The notes under the pieces were generated by a model. That model had not been told where the DNA came from. It saw only the letters and a program-made list of their open reading frames with translations, and searched no databases. The position numbers and the translations under genes were made by a program. Of a DNA stretch of 64,000 bases, positions 1 through 11,594 are shown piece after piece (position 1 is the first letter of the stretch; each line of letters opens with the position of its first letter). This stretch comes from Nematopogon swammerdamellus (taxonomy: Eukaryota > Arthropoda > Insecta > Lepidoptera > Adelidae): NCBI GenBank assembly GCA_946902875.1, contig OX336351.1, positions 2,474,039 to 2,538,038 of the forward strand, read 5' to 3'.

Positions 1-1020
1 CACACAGTATTCGAAATTTAATATGTATTTTCAATATGACCCTAGTTGGTTTAAATAAAGAGATAATTAAAAAAACAGTCTATATTGCACATAAATTTGT
101 GTGCAATAAAGCATTTCTATTCTATTCTATTAAATTCATACAAAAATCTTAAATTTATACTCGTATCTCAAAAATCGGGATTTTTCAGGAAAGCAAAAAA
201 ACCGTTTATTTCGAAATTTTATTAGAAAACATGAAAACTGTTCTTCCGAAAGTTGTAGATAATATCAAAAGAAACCTTACCGTGCACTCAATAAAGGTAT
301 TTCTTACACACATAATGTTATTTATTACAATTCAAGCAAGATACGAGGTTTTTGTGTTTTAAATTGTACGATAAATTGCCGACAAACGAGGTATATCGGT
401 CCCAAGTCCCAAACCAAGAATAAAATGCTTATTTCGAAAATTTCTTAGATAATGTAAAGACATTCAAAACTTGTAGATAATTATATGTATTATTAATATT
501 CAAAATTTTACAATTAAAACAAGATACGAGGTTTCGTGTGTTTATTTTTGCCAACGCAAATTATGTATGGTGTTTTGAGATACGAGTTATTCGTTTTGCT
601 TATATCTTTGTTAATACGTATCGTATTAATATACGAGTAAAAGTGGCCTATGCGCTATGATTTCGAAGAACACTTTATGAAAAAAAAAATCAAAAATTTT
701 GAGATACGGTTTTCGAATCTCAACGCGATATGTGAAACGTAGCTGAAGTAGCATTATGGGTTATTTAATAATTAAATCAATAAATTAAGGCCCCAGGCTT
801 ATTTATTAAGAACCAAGGTTACTAATTAGAACAAAATTCACAACGTACGGGCACAGAATATTGAATAGGTGGTATGGGTCAATAAACTTAGCTAAGTAAG
901 TTCATAAAATTATTCTTTCATTATCTATTTCTTCTTATTGCTCATATTGTGTCAGGTTAGATAACGATTGTTTACAATTATCGGAGACGAGCGCATGAGC
1001 TTTTGATTGCATAGACAATA
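1..1020. other. AT-rich noncoding stretch with a LINE-like tail
   Basis: No open frame of note is present. Bases 18-66 resemble 34940-34985 (AATATGTATTTTCAATATG followed by AAATAAAGAGATAA), which looks like the same 3' retroelement tail with a poly(A)-like end. The rest is AT-rich sequence with no further structure that I can name. Confidence 0.5.
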
Positions 1021-1205
1021 AAAAACCCCCGACCCTTAAATATTCAAAAATAATTTCCGTTTACTTTCTTAAAGGAGTCGGGAGACCGCTAAGTAAATTC
1101 CCGCGCAGCTCTGAGTTTTTATACTTTATTTACTTAGCGGTTCCCCGACTCCTTTAAGTAAGTAAACGGAAATTATTTTTGACTTTTTAAGGGTCGGGGT
1201 TTTTA
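1021..1205. repeat. Foldback MITE-like element, copy 1
   Basis: The two ends are inverted copies of each other. The left arm carries TAATTTCCGTTTACTT and AAAGGAGTCGGG, and the right arm carries their reverse complements, around a short AT-rich centre. Related copies lie at 16080-16260 and 16876-17060. No protein is encoded. This is a palindromic non-autonomous element of unknown superfamily. Confidence 0.75.
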
Positions 1206-1465
1206 AAATTTTTAAGGTTTTTAAGCTTTTTTAAACAAACCGCATTGAAATCACCATTATTCCATTATTACCTATTACCATCCCGATTAAACAAGCTTCC
1301 TAATAAAAAAAAACCGCATCCAAATCGGTCCATCCGTTTGGGAGCTACGATGCCACAGACAGACACAGACACACACCCACTCACACACACACACGTCAAA
1401 CTTATAACACCCCTCCGTTTTTTTCGTCGGGGGTTAACAAAAAGGACCCGCATGTTGTCCGGCCG
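1206..1465 (+). repeat. Dispersed repeat with ACAG/CA run
   Basis: The segment contains the string CATCCGTTTGGGAGCTACGA next to a short ACAGAC/CACACA run. The reverse complement of the same arrangement occurs at about 16640-16760, again beside a foldback element. The open frames here follow from the repeat and are not genes. Confidence 0.6.
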
Positions 1466-1854
1466 ATAATTTTTTGTGCCGTTACTGGGTCAAGCCGATG
1501 CGACGGAAGCTGCGTCAGCTGATCGCTATTGTTTGATCATCTTCACTTTCTGTTTCAGTGTGCGTGTTATATTCACTATCGCTCTTTAAAAGGTTCATAC
1601 ATCGATGGGTTCATAAAACAAAGTAATACGCGCAAAACTAAATTCGGCCTAAAATCACCTAAAACAAAAGATACATTTCTACGTCTCCAAAAGTAATCTT
1701 ATATATTTTCAAACTTACAGCGTAGGCATAAATAAATCATGGCACATTTAATCTTATGCTCATGCAAAAAAAAAGAAGGTAATATTTAACTTTGCATTTC
1801 AGGAGGGCATCTCTGCAGTTCAAACCCTATCTCTAAGCAAAATAAGCTGATAAT
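1466..1854. other. Noncoding spacer
   Basis: AT-rich sequence without a convincing frame, repeat or RNA gene. Confidence 0.5.
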
Positions 1855-4233
1855 ATTGAACTAAAAAACATAAAACCGACTTCCTACAAAAAGTAAAACT
1901 AAAAAACTATTTAAAATAAAAATATATGAAATAAATACCTAAAAAAAAAACGAACCCTAGAGTTGAAGGCGGTGCTAAAAAGGCTACACAAATCACAAAG
2001 GATATTATCATCCACTCATGTTTTCTTTCATGCATCATTTTTGCTTGCTTTAGCACCGCCTTCTACTCTAGGGTTCTTTTATTATAAAATAACCGTCGGA
2101 GGACCTTGGTTGAAAATTGTAAAATTTAGTAGAACGGATAGACATGCATTTGTTACGGAACCCTACATTCATTTTGCAGAACTTAGTAGATTGGACAGAC
2201 ATAAACGTGTTACCGAACCCTACTTAACAGTTGCACTCCGGGAGTGCCGGCAGATCCCGTGCCACTCTAACTTAACCCTTAATGCAATGACTTAATGTTT
2301 CATTTTAAAAATGACGCTGACGCGATGTCGCGAGTTATACATTTTTTACCCACATAAAAAAGTGCCAAGCGCCGCTAAAGAAGTTTTCACTTCAAAAACC
2401 TCAGGGTTATCCCCTTTCAAATAAAAAAAAAAAAGAATTTTCAAAATCGGCCCACAATTGACGGAGTAATCGCGTAACAAACATCCAAAAAAAGAAAACA
2501 TACCGTCGAATTGAGAATCTCTTAGGTCTAAAGTAAATTTCTCGTGAAGACAAATGCAACAAGCCCAAACACGATGGGTTTATCATGTGTAGTTTAGGAG
2601 TTCCTATGGCCACCTTCTGTCTCCATCATCAGACCAGCTCGATGGTACTCGGTACAGTAGGTACCGGTCAGGTACCATAATAAATTAAGCGCACCTGGCC
2701 GGTCGGAAAAGATAAAAAATTTCAAATTTAGAATATTCATGAAACAAGGGTCCGAATATGTATCACTAGTAAATATCGATTCATGTATTTCAACAGGACA
2801 GAGAAAATTTCAAAATATTAGGTATTTAATACTTTTTAGTTCTTTTTTTTTTTTGTTTTTTTGAAATCGGTTTAATATTTTTTAAAACAGTTTTTATTTC
2901 ATTATTTTTAGTAATATTACATAAAAAAGAATAATCGAAATCGAATAATCGAAATCGATTGAAGTGGTACAGAATTATTCGCCATATGTGTCAGACTGCA
3001 AATTGCTGAATAAGTCCACATCACAAAAGTTTTGCTGAAGGTAACCACACACCATACTAATTTATCAAACTGAAAATTGCCGAATACGACCACATCACAA
3101 GTTTTGCTGAAGGTACACACCATAGTATTATGCTGATTTTTCGAAAACCGCTCAACCAATTTCGATAAAATTGAAATGGGACCACCTCGGAAGTATGACC
3201 TAACTAACAAAAAAAGAATTTTCTAAATCGGCCCTCAATTGACGGAGAAATCGCGTAACAAACATACAAAAAAAAAAAAAAAAAAATAAATAAAAAAAAA
3301 ATAAAAAAAATAAAAAACATACAGACGAATTGAGAACCTCCTCCTTTTTTGGAAGTCGGTTAAAAAAGAAAACATACTGTCGAATTGAGAATCTCTTAGG
3401 TCTAAAGTATATTGCTCGTGAAGACAAATGCAACGAGCCCAAACACGATGGGTTTATCATGTGTAGTTTAGGAGTTCCTATGGCCACCTTCTGTCTCCAT
3501 CATCAGTTCGATGGTACTCGTACCATAATAAATTAAGCGCACCTGGCCGGTCGGAAAAGATAAAAAATTTCAAATTTAGAACATTCATGAAACAAGGGTC
3601 CGAATATGTTCACTAGTATATCGATTCATGTATTTCAACAAGACAGAGAAAATTTCAAAATATTATGTATTTAATACTTTTTAGTTCTTTTTTTTTTTTT
3701 TTTTGGAAATCGGTTTAATATTTTTTAAAACAGTTTTTATTTCATTCTTTTTAGTAATATTATTAGTAATATTACATAAAAAAGAATAATCGAAATCGAA
3801 TAATCGAAATCGATTGAAGTGGTACAGAATTATTCGCCATATGTGTCAGACTGCAAATTGCTGAATAAGTCCACATCACAAAAGTTTTTCTAAAGGTAAC
3901 CACACACCATACTGACGTAATACAAACTCTTTGACTAATTTATCAAACTGAAAATTGCCGAAAACGACCACATCACAAGTTTTGCTGAAGGTAACCACAC
4001 ACTATAGTATTATGCTGATTTTTCGAAAACCACTGAACCAATTTCGATAAAATTGATATGGGACCACCTCGGAAGTATGACCTAACTAACAAAAAAAGAA
4101 TTTTCTAAATCGGCCCTCAATTGACGGAGAAATCGCGTTACAAACATACAAAAAAAAAAAAATAAAAAAAAAAAATAAAAAAAAAACATACAGACGAATT
4201 GAGAACCTCCTCCTTTTTTGGAAGTCGGTTAAA
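1855..4233 (+). mobile_element. Composite element copy A (rearranged)
   Basis: This is one of five copies of a composite element (A-E). It begins with AAACATAAAACCGACTTCC, then a hairpin with CACCGCCTTC arms, then two of the GGACAGACATAAACG-type internal repeats, then poly(A)-interrupted AT-rich sequence, and ends with GGAAGTCGGTTAAAA. Copy A lacks the SINE block seen in the others. Its 3' half is duplicated in tandem: 3366-4233 repeats the stretch from about 2497 to 3365. The frames in it are shared by all copies in shifted forms and are not credible proteins. The near-inverted ends (AACCGACTTCC) suggest a DNA or foldback element. Confidence 0.75.
3914..3933. repeat. Half copy of the 48-bp palindromic insertion
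   Basis: Twenty bases, GACGTAATACAAACTCTTTG, interrupt composite copy A where other copies read ACCATACTAATTTATC. They equal the right half of the palindrome at 12130-12177. The 8 bases that follow (ACTAATTT) would be one target duplicate. The left half and most of the other duplicate appear deleted. Confidence 0.7.
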
Positions 4234-5016
4234 AACATCGACAAGATAAATACGGACTGGAAGTGTCTTGGTTGCGTGCGCCGCCGTAGAAACAATATAA
4301 GGATAGATTTAGTTGCATCGCTTCATTATATATATCTAATAATATACTATATAATACGATACTTATAATATAAATGTAATAGTTAGAGATGGGCTAGGGG
4401 TTGGTTTTTTTTTGCCATTTTTATGTTATGGTTGTCCCATGGTTGAAGGAGATTTTTATTGTTATCTAGGTAGGTACACTACTGGCTAGTGAAATGAGAC
4501 GAGTAGGGTAACTGGAGCCCATTTTTAAAATAACTACATATGTGTGTCGCACAAAAGGGTTTATGGTGGAAATGTAATTCCAGAGAGAGCGATAGGTAGG
4601 AAAAGAGAGAGATAGGAGGGAGAGGGGGGGGGGGGGGGAGGGAGGGAGGGAGGGAGGGAGGGTGGGAGGGAGGGAGGGAGAGAGGGAGGGAGGGAGAGAT
4701 AGAGAGAGAGCATTCGCGGTGTTCTGCTGCAAGAACTCTGGTAAATTACCAAACACCCTCCCTATCTCACCCCTTGTTCAAACCGTTCAACACCACCGCT
4801 TCCCCTTCCCCCCCTCACCCCTCCCCCTCATCCATAATAAACTATAATATACACTACATATAAGACATACTAGTTACTTAAACGTAGAAATCGAAATCGC
4901 AAATTATAAATTGAATAAAATACATAAAACTATAAATGGTTTTATTTAATGAATAAGATTGGTGTGTATACGTTTTGCTAGCTAATGACTCGCTCAATCA
5001 TGACCTCACTTATTTT
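4234..5016. other. Spacer with GGGA microsatellite
   Basis: A purine-rich GGGA/GAGA tract runs from about 4597 to 4707. Bases 4711-4760 are a decayed inverse copy of the small GTGTTGTGCTG...CAGCACAACAC repeat found at 9345-9400. The polyproline and polyserine frames are by-products of the microsatellite. The rest is AT-rich. Confidence 0.6.
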
Positions 5017-7530
5017 TAACCGACTTCCAAAAAAGGAGGAGGTTCTCAATTCGTCTGTATGTTTTTTTTTTTTTTATTTTTTTTTTTATTTTTTTTTTTT
5101 TTTGTATGTTTGTTACGCGATTTCTCCGTCAATTGAGGGCCGATTTGGAAAATTCTTTTTTTGTTAGTTAGGTCATACTTCCGAGGTGGTCCCATTTCAA
5201 TTTTATCGAAATTGGTTGAGTGGTTTTCGAAAAATCAGCATAATACTATAGTGGTTGGTTACCTTCAGCAAAACTTGTGATGTGGTCGTATTCGGCAATT
5301 TTCAGTTTGATAAATTAGTATGGTGTGTGGTTACCTTCAGCAAAACTTTTGTGATGTGGACTTATTCAGCAATTTGCAGTCTGACACATAAGGCGAATAA
5401 TTCTGTACCACTTCAATCGATTTCGATTATTCGATTTCGATTATTCTTATTTATGTAATATTACTAAAAAGAATGAAATAAAAACTGTTTTAAAAAATAT
5501 TAAACCGATTTCAAAAAAACAAAAAAACAAAAAGAACTAAAAAGTATTAAATACCTAATATTTTGAAATTTTCTCTGTCCTGTTGAAATACATGAATCGA
5601 TATTTACTAGTGATACATATTCGGACCCTTGTTTCATGAATATTCTAAATTTGAAATTTTTTATCTTTTCCGACCGGCCAGGTGCGCATAATTTATTATG
5701 GTACCTGACCGGTACCTACTGTACCGAGTACCATCGAGCTGGTCTGATGATGGAGACAGAAGGTGGCCATAGGAACTCCTAAACTACACATGATAAACCC
5801 ATCGTGTTTGGGCTCGTTGCATTTGTCTTCACGAGAAATTTACTTTAGACCTAAGAGATTCTCAATTCGACAGTATGTTTTCTTTTTTTTGATGTTTGTT
5901 ACGCGATTACTCCGTCAATTGTGGGCCGATTTTGAAAATTCTTTTTTTTTTTATTTGAAAGAGGATAACCCTGAGGTTTTTGAAGTGAAAACTTCTTTAG
6001 CGGCGCTTGGCACTTTTTTAGGTGGGTAAAAAATGTATACATCGACATCGCGTCAGCGTCATTTTTAAAATGAAACCTTAAGTCATTGCATTAAGGGTTA
6101 AGTTAGAGTGGCACGGGATCTGCCGGCACTCCCGGAGTGCAACTGTTAAGTAGGGTTCGGTAACACGTTTATGTCTGTCCATTCTACTAAGTTCTGCAAA
6201 ATGAATGTAGGGTTCCGTAACAAATGCATGTCTGTCTGTTCTACTAAATTTAACATTTATTTCAAAATGAATGTAGGGTTCCGTAACAAATGCATGTCTA
6301 TCCGTTCTACTAAATTTTACAATTTTCAACCAAGGTCCTCCGACGGTTATTTTATAATAAAAGTAGGGTTCCGTAACACGTTTATGTCTGTCCATTCTAC
6401 TAAGTTCTGCAAGATGAATGTAGGGTTCCGTGACAAATGCATGTCTGTCCGTTCTACAAAATTTAACATTTATTTCAAAATGAATGTAGGGTTCCGTAAC
6501 AAATGTATGTCTGTCCGTTCTACTAAATTTTACAATTTTCAACCAAGGCCCTCCGACGGTTATTTTATAATAAAAGTAGGGTTCCGTAACAAATGTATGT
6601 CTGTCCGTTCTACTAAATTTCACAATTTTCAACCAAGGTCCTCCGACGGTTATTTTATAATAAAAGTAGGGTTCCGTAACATGTTTATGTCTGTCCATTC
6701 TACTAAGTTCTGCAACATCACCTACAACGTCCGTGATGTCAGCCCATAACACCGGGTAAACTAAGTGCCATGTCAGTACTTCCCCCTTTGATCGTACTGA
6801 CTACACTGAACTGGTCGGAAAACACAAACTATTTACATAGCCGTTTCGACCGACGTTTAATTCAGTGCGGTGGTACCAACCCGGTCAGGTTAAACCCTAC
6901 CACCAAGTAAGATTAGGAGGGAAGGGACCTACAGTTTTACGAGGAATCCGAACCTCGGTCAGCCTCCAACGGTCAGCGGTCACCCATCCAAGTACTGACC
7001 GCACCCAGCGTTGCTTAACATTCAATAGCGACAGTTGACTGTCTGCACCACTGAGCTATCGAAGCTGACGTGGTCCTATTTTAATTGGGTCAAGATCGGA
7101 TTGGAAAGCGAGGCGGAATCGCGAGGCCGAAGGCCGAGCGATTCCGCCGAGTACATTAATAGCAAAAATTACTAAAAAAAACTGTGAAATAAAAAAAAAG
7201 TTTTAAAAAACATAAAACCGACTTCCTAAAAAAAGGAAAACTAAAAAACTATTCAAAATAAAAATATAAAAACCGCCTTCAAAAATATATGAAATAAAAA
7301 CCTAAAAAAAAAAAAACGAACCCTAGAGTTGAAGGCGGTGCTAAAGCAAGCAAAAATGATGCATGAAAGAAAACATGAGTGGATGATAATATCCTTTGTG
7401 ATTTGTGTAGCCTTTTTAGCACCGCCTTCAACTCTAGGGTTCGTTTTTTTTTTTTAGGTTTTTATTTCATATATTTTTGAAGGCGGTTTTTATATTTTTA
7501 TTTTGAATAGTTTTTTAGTTTTCCTTTTTT
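5017..7530 (-). mobile_element. Composite element copy B
   Basis: The element lies in reverse, starting at TTTTTAACCGACTTCC. It is the copy richest in internal repeats: about seven units built on GGGTTCCGTAACAAATGCATG and a GTCCTCCGACGG spacer lie between 6140 and 6700. A SINE block follows, then a GC-rich palindrome at 7111-7148, then a long hairpin at about 7196-7530. The last AGGAAGTCGGTT end is missing, and the element abuts a LINE remnant at 7530. The 224-residue minus frame (6078-6752) only reads through the internal repeats. Confidence 0.75.
6718..7070 (-). mobile_element. SINE (tRNA/5S-like head) inside composite B
   Basis: Read on the minus strand it begins with a tRNA A-box-like TAGCTCAGTGG. 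A 5S rRNA-like stretch (AAGCAACGCTGGGTGCGGTC, then GGATGGGTGACCGC) follows, then the common SINE body and the TGACATCACGGACG tail. Chimeric 5S/tRNA SINEs are known from moths. It is fused directly to the tandem units, so it moves with the composite element and is probably not independent. Confidence 0.7.
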
Positions 7531-7975
7531 ATTACACCCTTTCAAAGGAGGAATGGAAAGAACTGAGTAAAGAAGGCCACGAGGTAATGAAAAAAGCAAA
7601 AGAAATCTTCAAAAATCAAGAGGCAGAAACGGACTCAGAGACAAGTGAATGATCGGAGGGCACCAACGAACCAGACACAAGCAGCGAGCCGATCAGACGA
7701 TAGTGCACCAGAAAACAGAAGAAAAGAAGAGAGAAGTCAATAACGCAGCACCGCTCATTTCAACAAATCCCAATATCCCGTATTTCCACATACTCCCATA
7801 TTGGCTTCTGGCTGAAACATAAGCCGGTCGATTATTTCACTTTCTCACCCATCCTCGAGCGTGTCTTCCTATAATCCTGAAAAATAAACGCACCTCCTGG
7901 TTTCTTCGATCTTACACCGTTGTGGGAGAACTCCTGGCTGGGGAGGTGCTGCAAGTTCAAGTTCAAGTAGTTTTT
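7530..7975 (+). pseudogene. LINE 3' end: short C-terminal frame plus 3' UTR
   Basis: An open frame enters from the composite junction and runs to a TGA at 7650-7652. It reads about 40 residues, including YTLSKEEWKELSKEGHEVM and an acidic end (ETDSETSE). A 3' UTR-like stretch follows, with AATAAA near 7882, ending in repeated GTTCAA. The layout matches the 3' end of a 5'-truncated non-LTR element. I cannot name the family from so little protein. Confidence 0.4.
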
Positions 7976-8172
7976 GAAGGATTGGTTTTACCTACTTTTA
8001 CGTTTATATTACGAAGTTATAGGTACACACCTTTCACACCTTCCTTCCACCATTTTAGTTATAAAGCTCAATTATTTATATATTTTTTTAAATATACCTA
8101 GTAGCACAGAACCTAGTAGAAAAATGCGTTGGTTGATTTGACGTCTATTCCGCCTCTCGGCGACGACGACGC
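7976..8172. other. AT-rich spacer
   Basis: Short noncoding spacer leading into the 91-bp tandem array. No feature was seen. Confidence 0.5.
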
Positions 8173-8649
8173 TCTGGTGCTAAATGGTAGGGTTCATTGT
8201 CACATTTTGGGCGCTGAGCAGTGTCGAAAAACCCAGCGTGACTGGGGAAAACAGTTTCTCACCTCTGGTGCGAAATGGTAGGGTTCAACGTCACATTTCA
8301 GGCTCTGAGCAGTGACCATTTCAGGCACTGAGCAATGACCAAAAACCCAGCGCGACGGGCGAAAACAGCTTCTCACCTCTGGTGCGAAATGGTCGGGTTC
8401 ATCGTCACATTTCGGGCGCTGAGCAGTGACCAAAAACGCAGCGTAACTAGCGAAAAAGTCTCTCACCTCTGGTGCTAAATACTAGGGTTCATTGACACAT
8501 TTCGGGCGCTGAGCAGTGACCAAAAACCCAACGTAATTGGCGAAAACAGTTTCTCACCTCTGGTGCGAAATGGTAGGGTTCATCCTCACATTTCAGGGGC
8601 TGAGCACTGATCAAAAACCCAGCGCGACTGGCGAAAACAGTTTCTCTCC
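8173..8649. repeat. Five-unit ~91-bp tandem array
   Basis: Units begin with TCTGGTGCGAAATGGTAGGG at 8173, 8264, 8378, 8468 and 8559, and end in CAGTTTCTCACC. Four are 90-91 bp. The second is 114 bp because of a small internal duplication (GAGCARTGACCATTTCAGGC). The array ends where the sequence turns GC-rich (GCGCCGCCGTG). The frames across it reflect the repeat. Confidence 0.85.
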
Positions 8650-8754
8650 TCTGACGCGCCGCCGTGTGCGCGGCACGGCGGCGGCAGTTGCCAAAAAATT
8701 AACAAAGCCCTTCCGTCTCCACTTCTCCGCCCGCGCGGGGAATGTTTGCTGCCC

Positions 8755-9046
8755 CACTCGCGTAAAAAACCGGCAAAGTGCGAGTCGGACTCGCGCACCG
8801 AGGTTTCCGCACCACAAAAAAAACACGTTTCTTGTATGGGAACTCCCTTAATTTTTTACTTTATCTATTTTTTATTATATGTTGTGATAAGTATCCGCCA
8901 TAAATAAAACATATTCTGTGAAAATTTCAACGGGCTACCTATTACGGTTAAAGAGTACAGCTCTCGGACAGACGAACGGACGGACAGACAGACAGACAGA
9001 CGGCGTAGGCTTAGTAATAGGGTCCCGAACCGGATACGGAACCCTA
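8755..9046 (+). repeat. Dispersed repeat family G, copy 1
   Basis: It starts near ACCGGCAAAGTGCGAGTCGG, has an ACAG run at about 8979-9001, and ends with GGATACGGAACCCTAAAAA. Other copies lie at 14013-14616 (reverse), 17085-17270 and 41302-43760 (reverse). No protein is encoded. Confidence 0.7.
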
Positions 9047-9156
9047 AAAAACAGTCTCAGGAGACGCGGCTTTACCTATTTAGGTATCTATTCAGTATTC
9101 ACACACATTTTAACTCCAAGGATCATACACCTACTATTACTTACCTTTGTTACGGT

Positions 9157-9325
9157 TGACTACATCACCTACAACATCCGTGATGTCAGCCCATAACACC
9201 GGCTGAACTAGGTGCCATGTCAGTGCTTCCCTTCATTTCATGTCGGCTACACTGAACTGGACGGAAAACACGAACTATTTATATTTAGCCGTTTCAACCG
9301 ACGCCGACGCAACGTTTCGTTTAGG
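9157..9325 (-). mobile_element. SINE fragment (tail and body)
   Basis: It carries CATCACCTACAACATCCGTG, the reverse of the SINE tail, then body sequence up to the CCGTTTCAACCGACG region. The head is missing and the poly(A)-side end is trimmed. Confidence 0.65.
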
Positions 9326-9339
9326 TACATTGCTAAACG

Positions 9340-9460
9340 CGGTGGTTGGTGTTGTGCTGTAATTTACCAGAGCTCTTGCAGCACAACACCGATTGCGCTG
9401 CTTTCCTCCATTGTTGGGTGGGAGGGACACAGCGTGTGGTATGTATGTATGATAGATAAT
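9340..9460. repeat. Small inverted repeat (GTGTTGTGCTG / CAGCACAACAC)
   Basis: An 11-base arm and its complement surround about 21 bases (TAATTTACCAGAGCTCTTG). A second copy lies at 10185-10310 and a decayed inverse copy at 4711-4760. Copies are followed by TGTGGTATGTATGTA-like sequence. Confidence 0.55.
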
Positions 9461-9606
9461 TGATCATTCGTATGGAAATAAGACTGCACTCGAACTTGTA
9501 ACAATTTGTTCTAACCGATTCGATAACACCCACGAAGAAGAACCGGCAAAAAAAAACTTCGCAGGGTATTTTTTTGACTAGCCACGTAATAACATCACAA
9601 ACCCCA

Positions 9607-9960
9607 TTTTTTTATGGAAACTGACACGGTTGGTTGGCTACATCACCTACAACATCCGTGATGTCAACCCATAACACCGGGTGAACTTGGTGCCACGTCA
9701 GCTTACTTCCCTTCGGTCGTGCCGGCTACACTGAAGTGGACGGAAAACACAACCTATTTACATAGCCGTTTCGACCGACCTTTCATTCAGTGCGGTGGTA
9801 TCAACCCGGGCGGGTTAAACCCTACAACCTAGTAATATAAGAAGGGAGTCATATCCCTTAGTCGCCTTTTACGACATACACGGGGAGAGATGAAGTGGGG
9901 CCAAAGATTGGGGCTATTCTTTTAAAGTACCGGCCCCACACGGTACCTACATTCTATCGA
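9607..9960 (-). mobile_element. SINE with the alternative 5' head
   Basis: Read in reverse it has a GGGGCCGGTACTTTAAAAGA head, the GTCGTAAAAGGCGACTAAGG block, the same body as the 5S-headed copies, and the tail CCGTGTCAGTTTCCATAAAA. The head therefore differs from that of the tRNA/5S copies while body and tail are shared. The GTCGTAAAAGGCGAC block recurs alone on the plus strand at 10018-10040. Confidence 0.7.
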
Positions 9961-10017
9961 AAGCACAGTTTGAGAGCAAGATTAACAATTATTTTGCTAA
10001 GAGTTCTGTTCTGTGCA

Positions 10018-10310
10018 TGTCGTAAAAGGCGACTAAGGGATAAGGACAAGATACCGTGCATAAGGGCGACGGCCTAGCCACCTCTCACCTTGGCACTGTC
10101 TTTCCACCGAGTCATGCAGCAGGTGGGCCTTCGTGGCTTATTTGTTGCCTGGATAGATACCTAGTTATCTTGTCGGAATACTTTGCTAAACGTGGTGGTC
10201 GGTGTTGTGCTGTAATTTACGAGAGTACTATAGCAGCACAACACCGACTACTCTGCTTACCCAGATTGTCCGGATACGGCCTGTGGTGTGTATGTATGTA
10301 GTTCTGACTA
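10018..10310 (+). repeat. SINE-block fragment and second small inverted repeat
   Basis: Bases 10018-10045 repeat the GTCGTAAAAGGCGACTAAGG block of the SINE head in plus orientation. Bases 10185-10310 are the second copy of the GTGTTGTGCTG inverted repeat. The short frames here have no support. Confidence 0.5.
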
Positions 10311-10423
10311 CAAAGGCTTATTAATTAAGTGTAAAGCAAGAGCCTTTGTCAAGCTTACATTATTGGTTTGGTACCTAAAGGCTCATCTACACAATCGGCG
10401 ATGATCGTTGATCGTGTGATGAC

Positions 10424-10617
10424 GTAAAACACAAACTATTTACATAGCCGTTTCGACCGACCTTTCATTCAGTGCGGTGGTACCAATCCGGGCGGGATCA
10501 ACCCCACCACCTAGTAATATAAGAGAAGGGAGTCATATCCCTTAGTCGCCTTTTACGACATACACGGGGAGAGATGCAGTGGGGCTATTCTTTTAAAGTA
10601 CCGGCCCCACACTGTAC
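10424..10617 (-). mobile_element. SINE fragment with alternative head
   Basis: It spans the body from AAAACACAAACTATTTACAT to the GCCCCACTGCATCTCTCCCC head read in reverse. The tail half is absent. It closely follows the copy at 9607-9960. Confidence 0.65.
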
Positions 10618-10768
10618 AAGTATTTTATTGCATGGGCATATTTTATCGCGTGAAGTTTGTTTAGACCTAAAATATTTCAGTTAAGTACTACGAGCTATGC
10701 TTTTAGGATTCCGTAGGTAGGATCACTTTGGTGTCTGTTCCAGCTTATTTTCAAAATTTGGTACATAA

Positions 10769-11275
10769 TCTCTATATCTCTATCTCTATCTTCTCTTCTC
10801 TATCTTTATCTTCTCTATCTCTTGTTCTTCTTCTTCTCTATCTCTATCTCTTCTTCTCTTATCTATCTTCTCTATCTCTATCTCGTCTTCTCTATCTTCT
10901 ATATCTCTATCTCTATCTCTTCTCTATATCTATCTCTATCTTCTCTTCTCTTCTTCTCTTCTTCTATTCTTCTCTTCTCTATTTCTCTATCTCTTGTCTT
11001 CTTCTCTTTTTTTTCTCTTATAAAAGGGAACGTCTGTCTGTATGTATGATGTATAGATGTATGTATGTTCGGGGTAAACACCGGATTCACTGAAGAGTTT
11101 TTGATGCGGTTTGCACCAATGTAAATAGTTGTTCTTGAGGCTCACTATTATAGGCTATATACCATCACACTAAATGGCCTTAGGGTTGAGCAGTATCAAA
11201 TAAAGTATAGTATGAACATAATTTAGTGTCGAATGGTCGTAACAGATGGCGTTAGCAGTTCTGTTGCCTTGCGTA
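10769..11275 (+). repeat. Dispersed repeat family K, copy 1, with CTCTAT microsatellite
   Basis: A TCTCTATC/TTCTTC tract (10769-11015) is followed by TATAAAAGGGAACGTCTGTC, GTATG units and a unique part holding ATACCATCACACTAAATGGC. Other copies are at 52405-52815 (reverse) and 58625-58890. The long serine/leucine frame is a microsatellite effect. Confidence 0.7.
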
Positions 11276-11594
11276 GGAGTGTCGGATACATTGAATGAAT
11301 AGTAGATGTAGGCATAGTAAAATTTTAACTATGATGTATGTATGATGTATGTATGTATGATGATCAACTATGATGTAGGTAGCCGACCGCGCGCACGTTA
11401 TTGACCGCACGCACGATAAAATAAAATATAAATGTTTATAACCTACTTCACTGATTTTATAAACCCTGTCGGGACAATCAATGCCTGCTGAAATAATTAA
11501 GTACATTTCTCAAGAAATTTACAATCCCTTATTTACCTTGAAGTGATTTAAATGAAACTGCATTTTTAAATCTCCTCATGGAGATATATTAAAT
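11276..11594. other. Noncoding spacer with TGTATGTA runs
   Basis: The stretch contains short ATGTATGT runs around 11333-11362 and otherwise shows nothing that I can identify. Confidence 0.5.

Noticed and set aside
6078..6752. 224-residue minus frame and 192-residue plus frame with repeated RTDRHAFVTEPY / MSVHSTKF words
   Set aside because: Both strands are open over the same tandem units, and the words follow the DNA repeat. Shorter versions occur in every composite copy.
10728..11093. 121-residue serine/leucine-rich frame
   Set aside because: It translates the TCTCTATC microsatellite of repeat family K.
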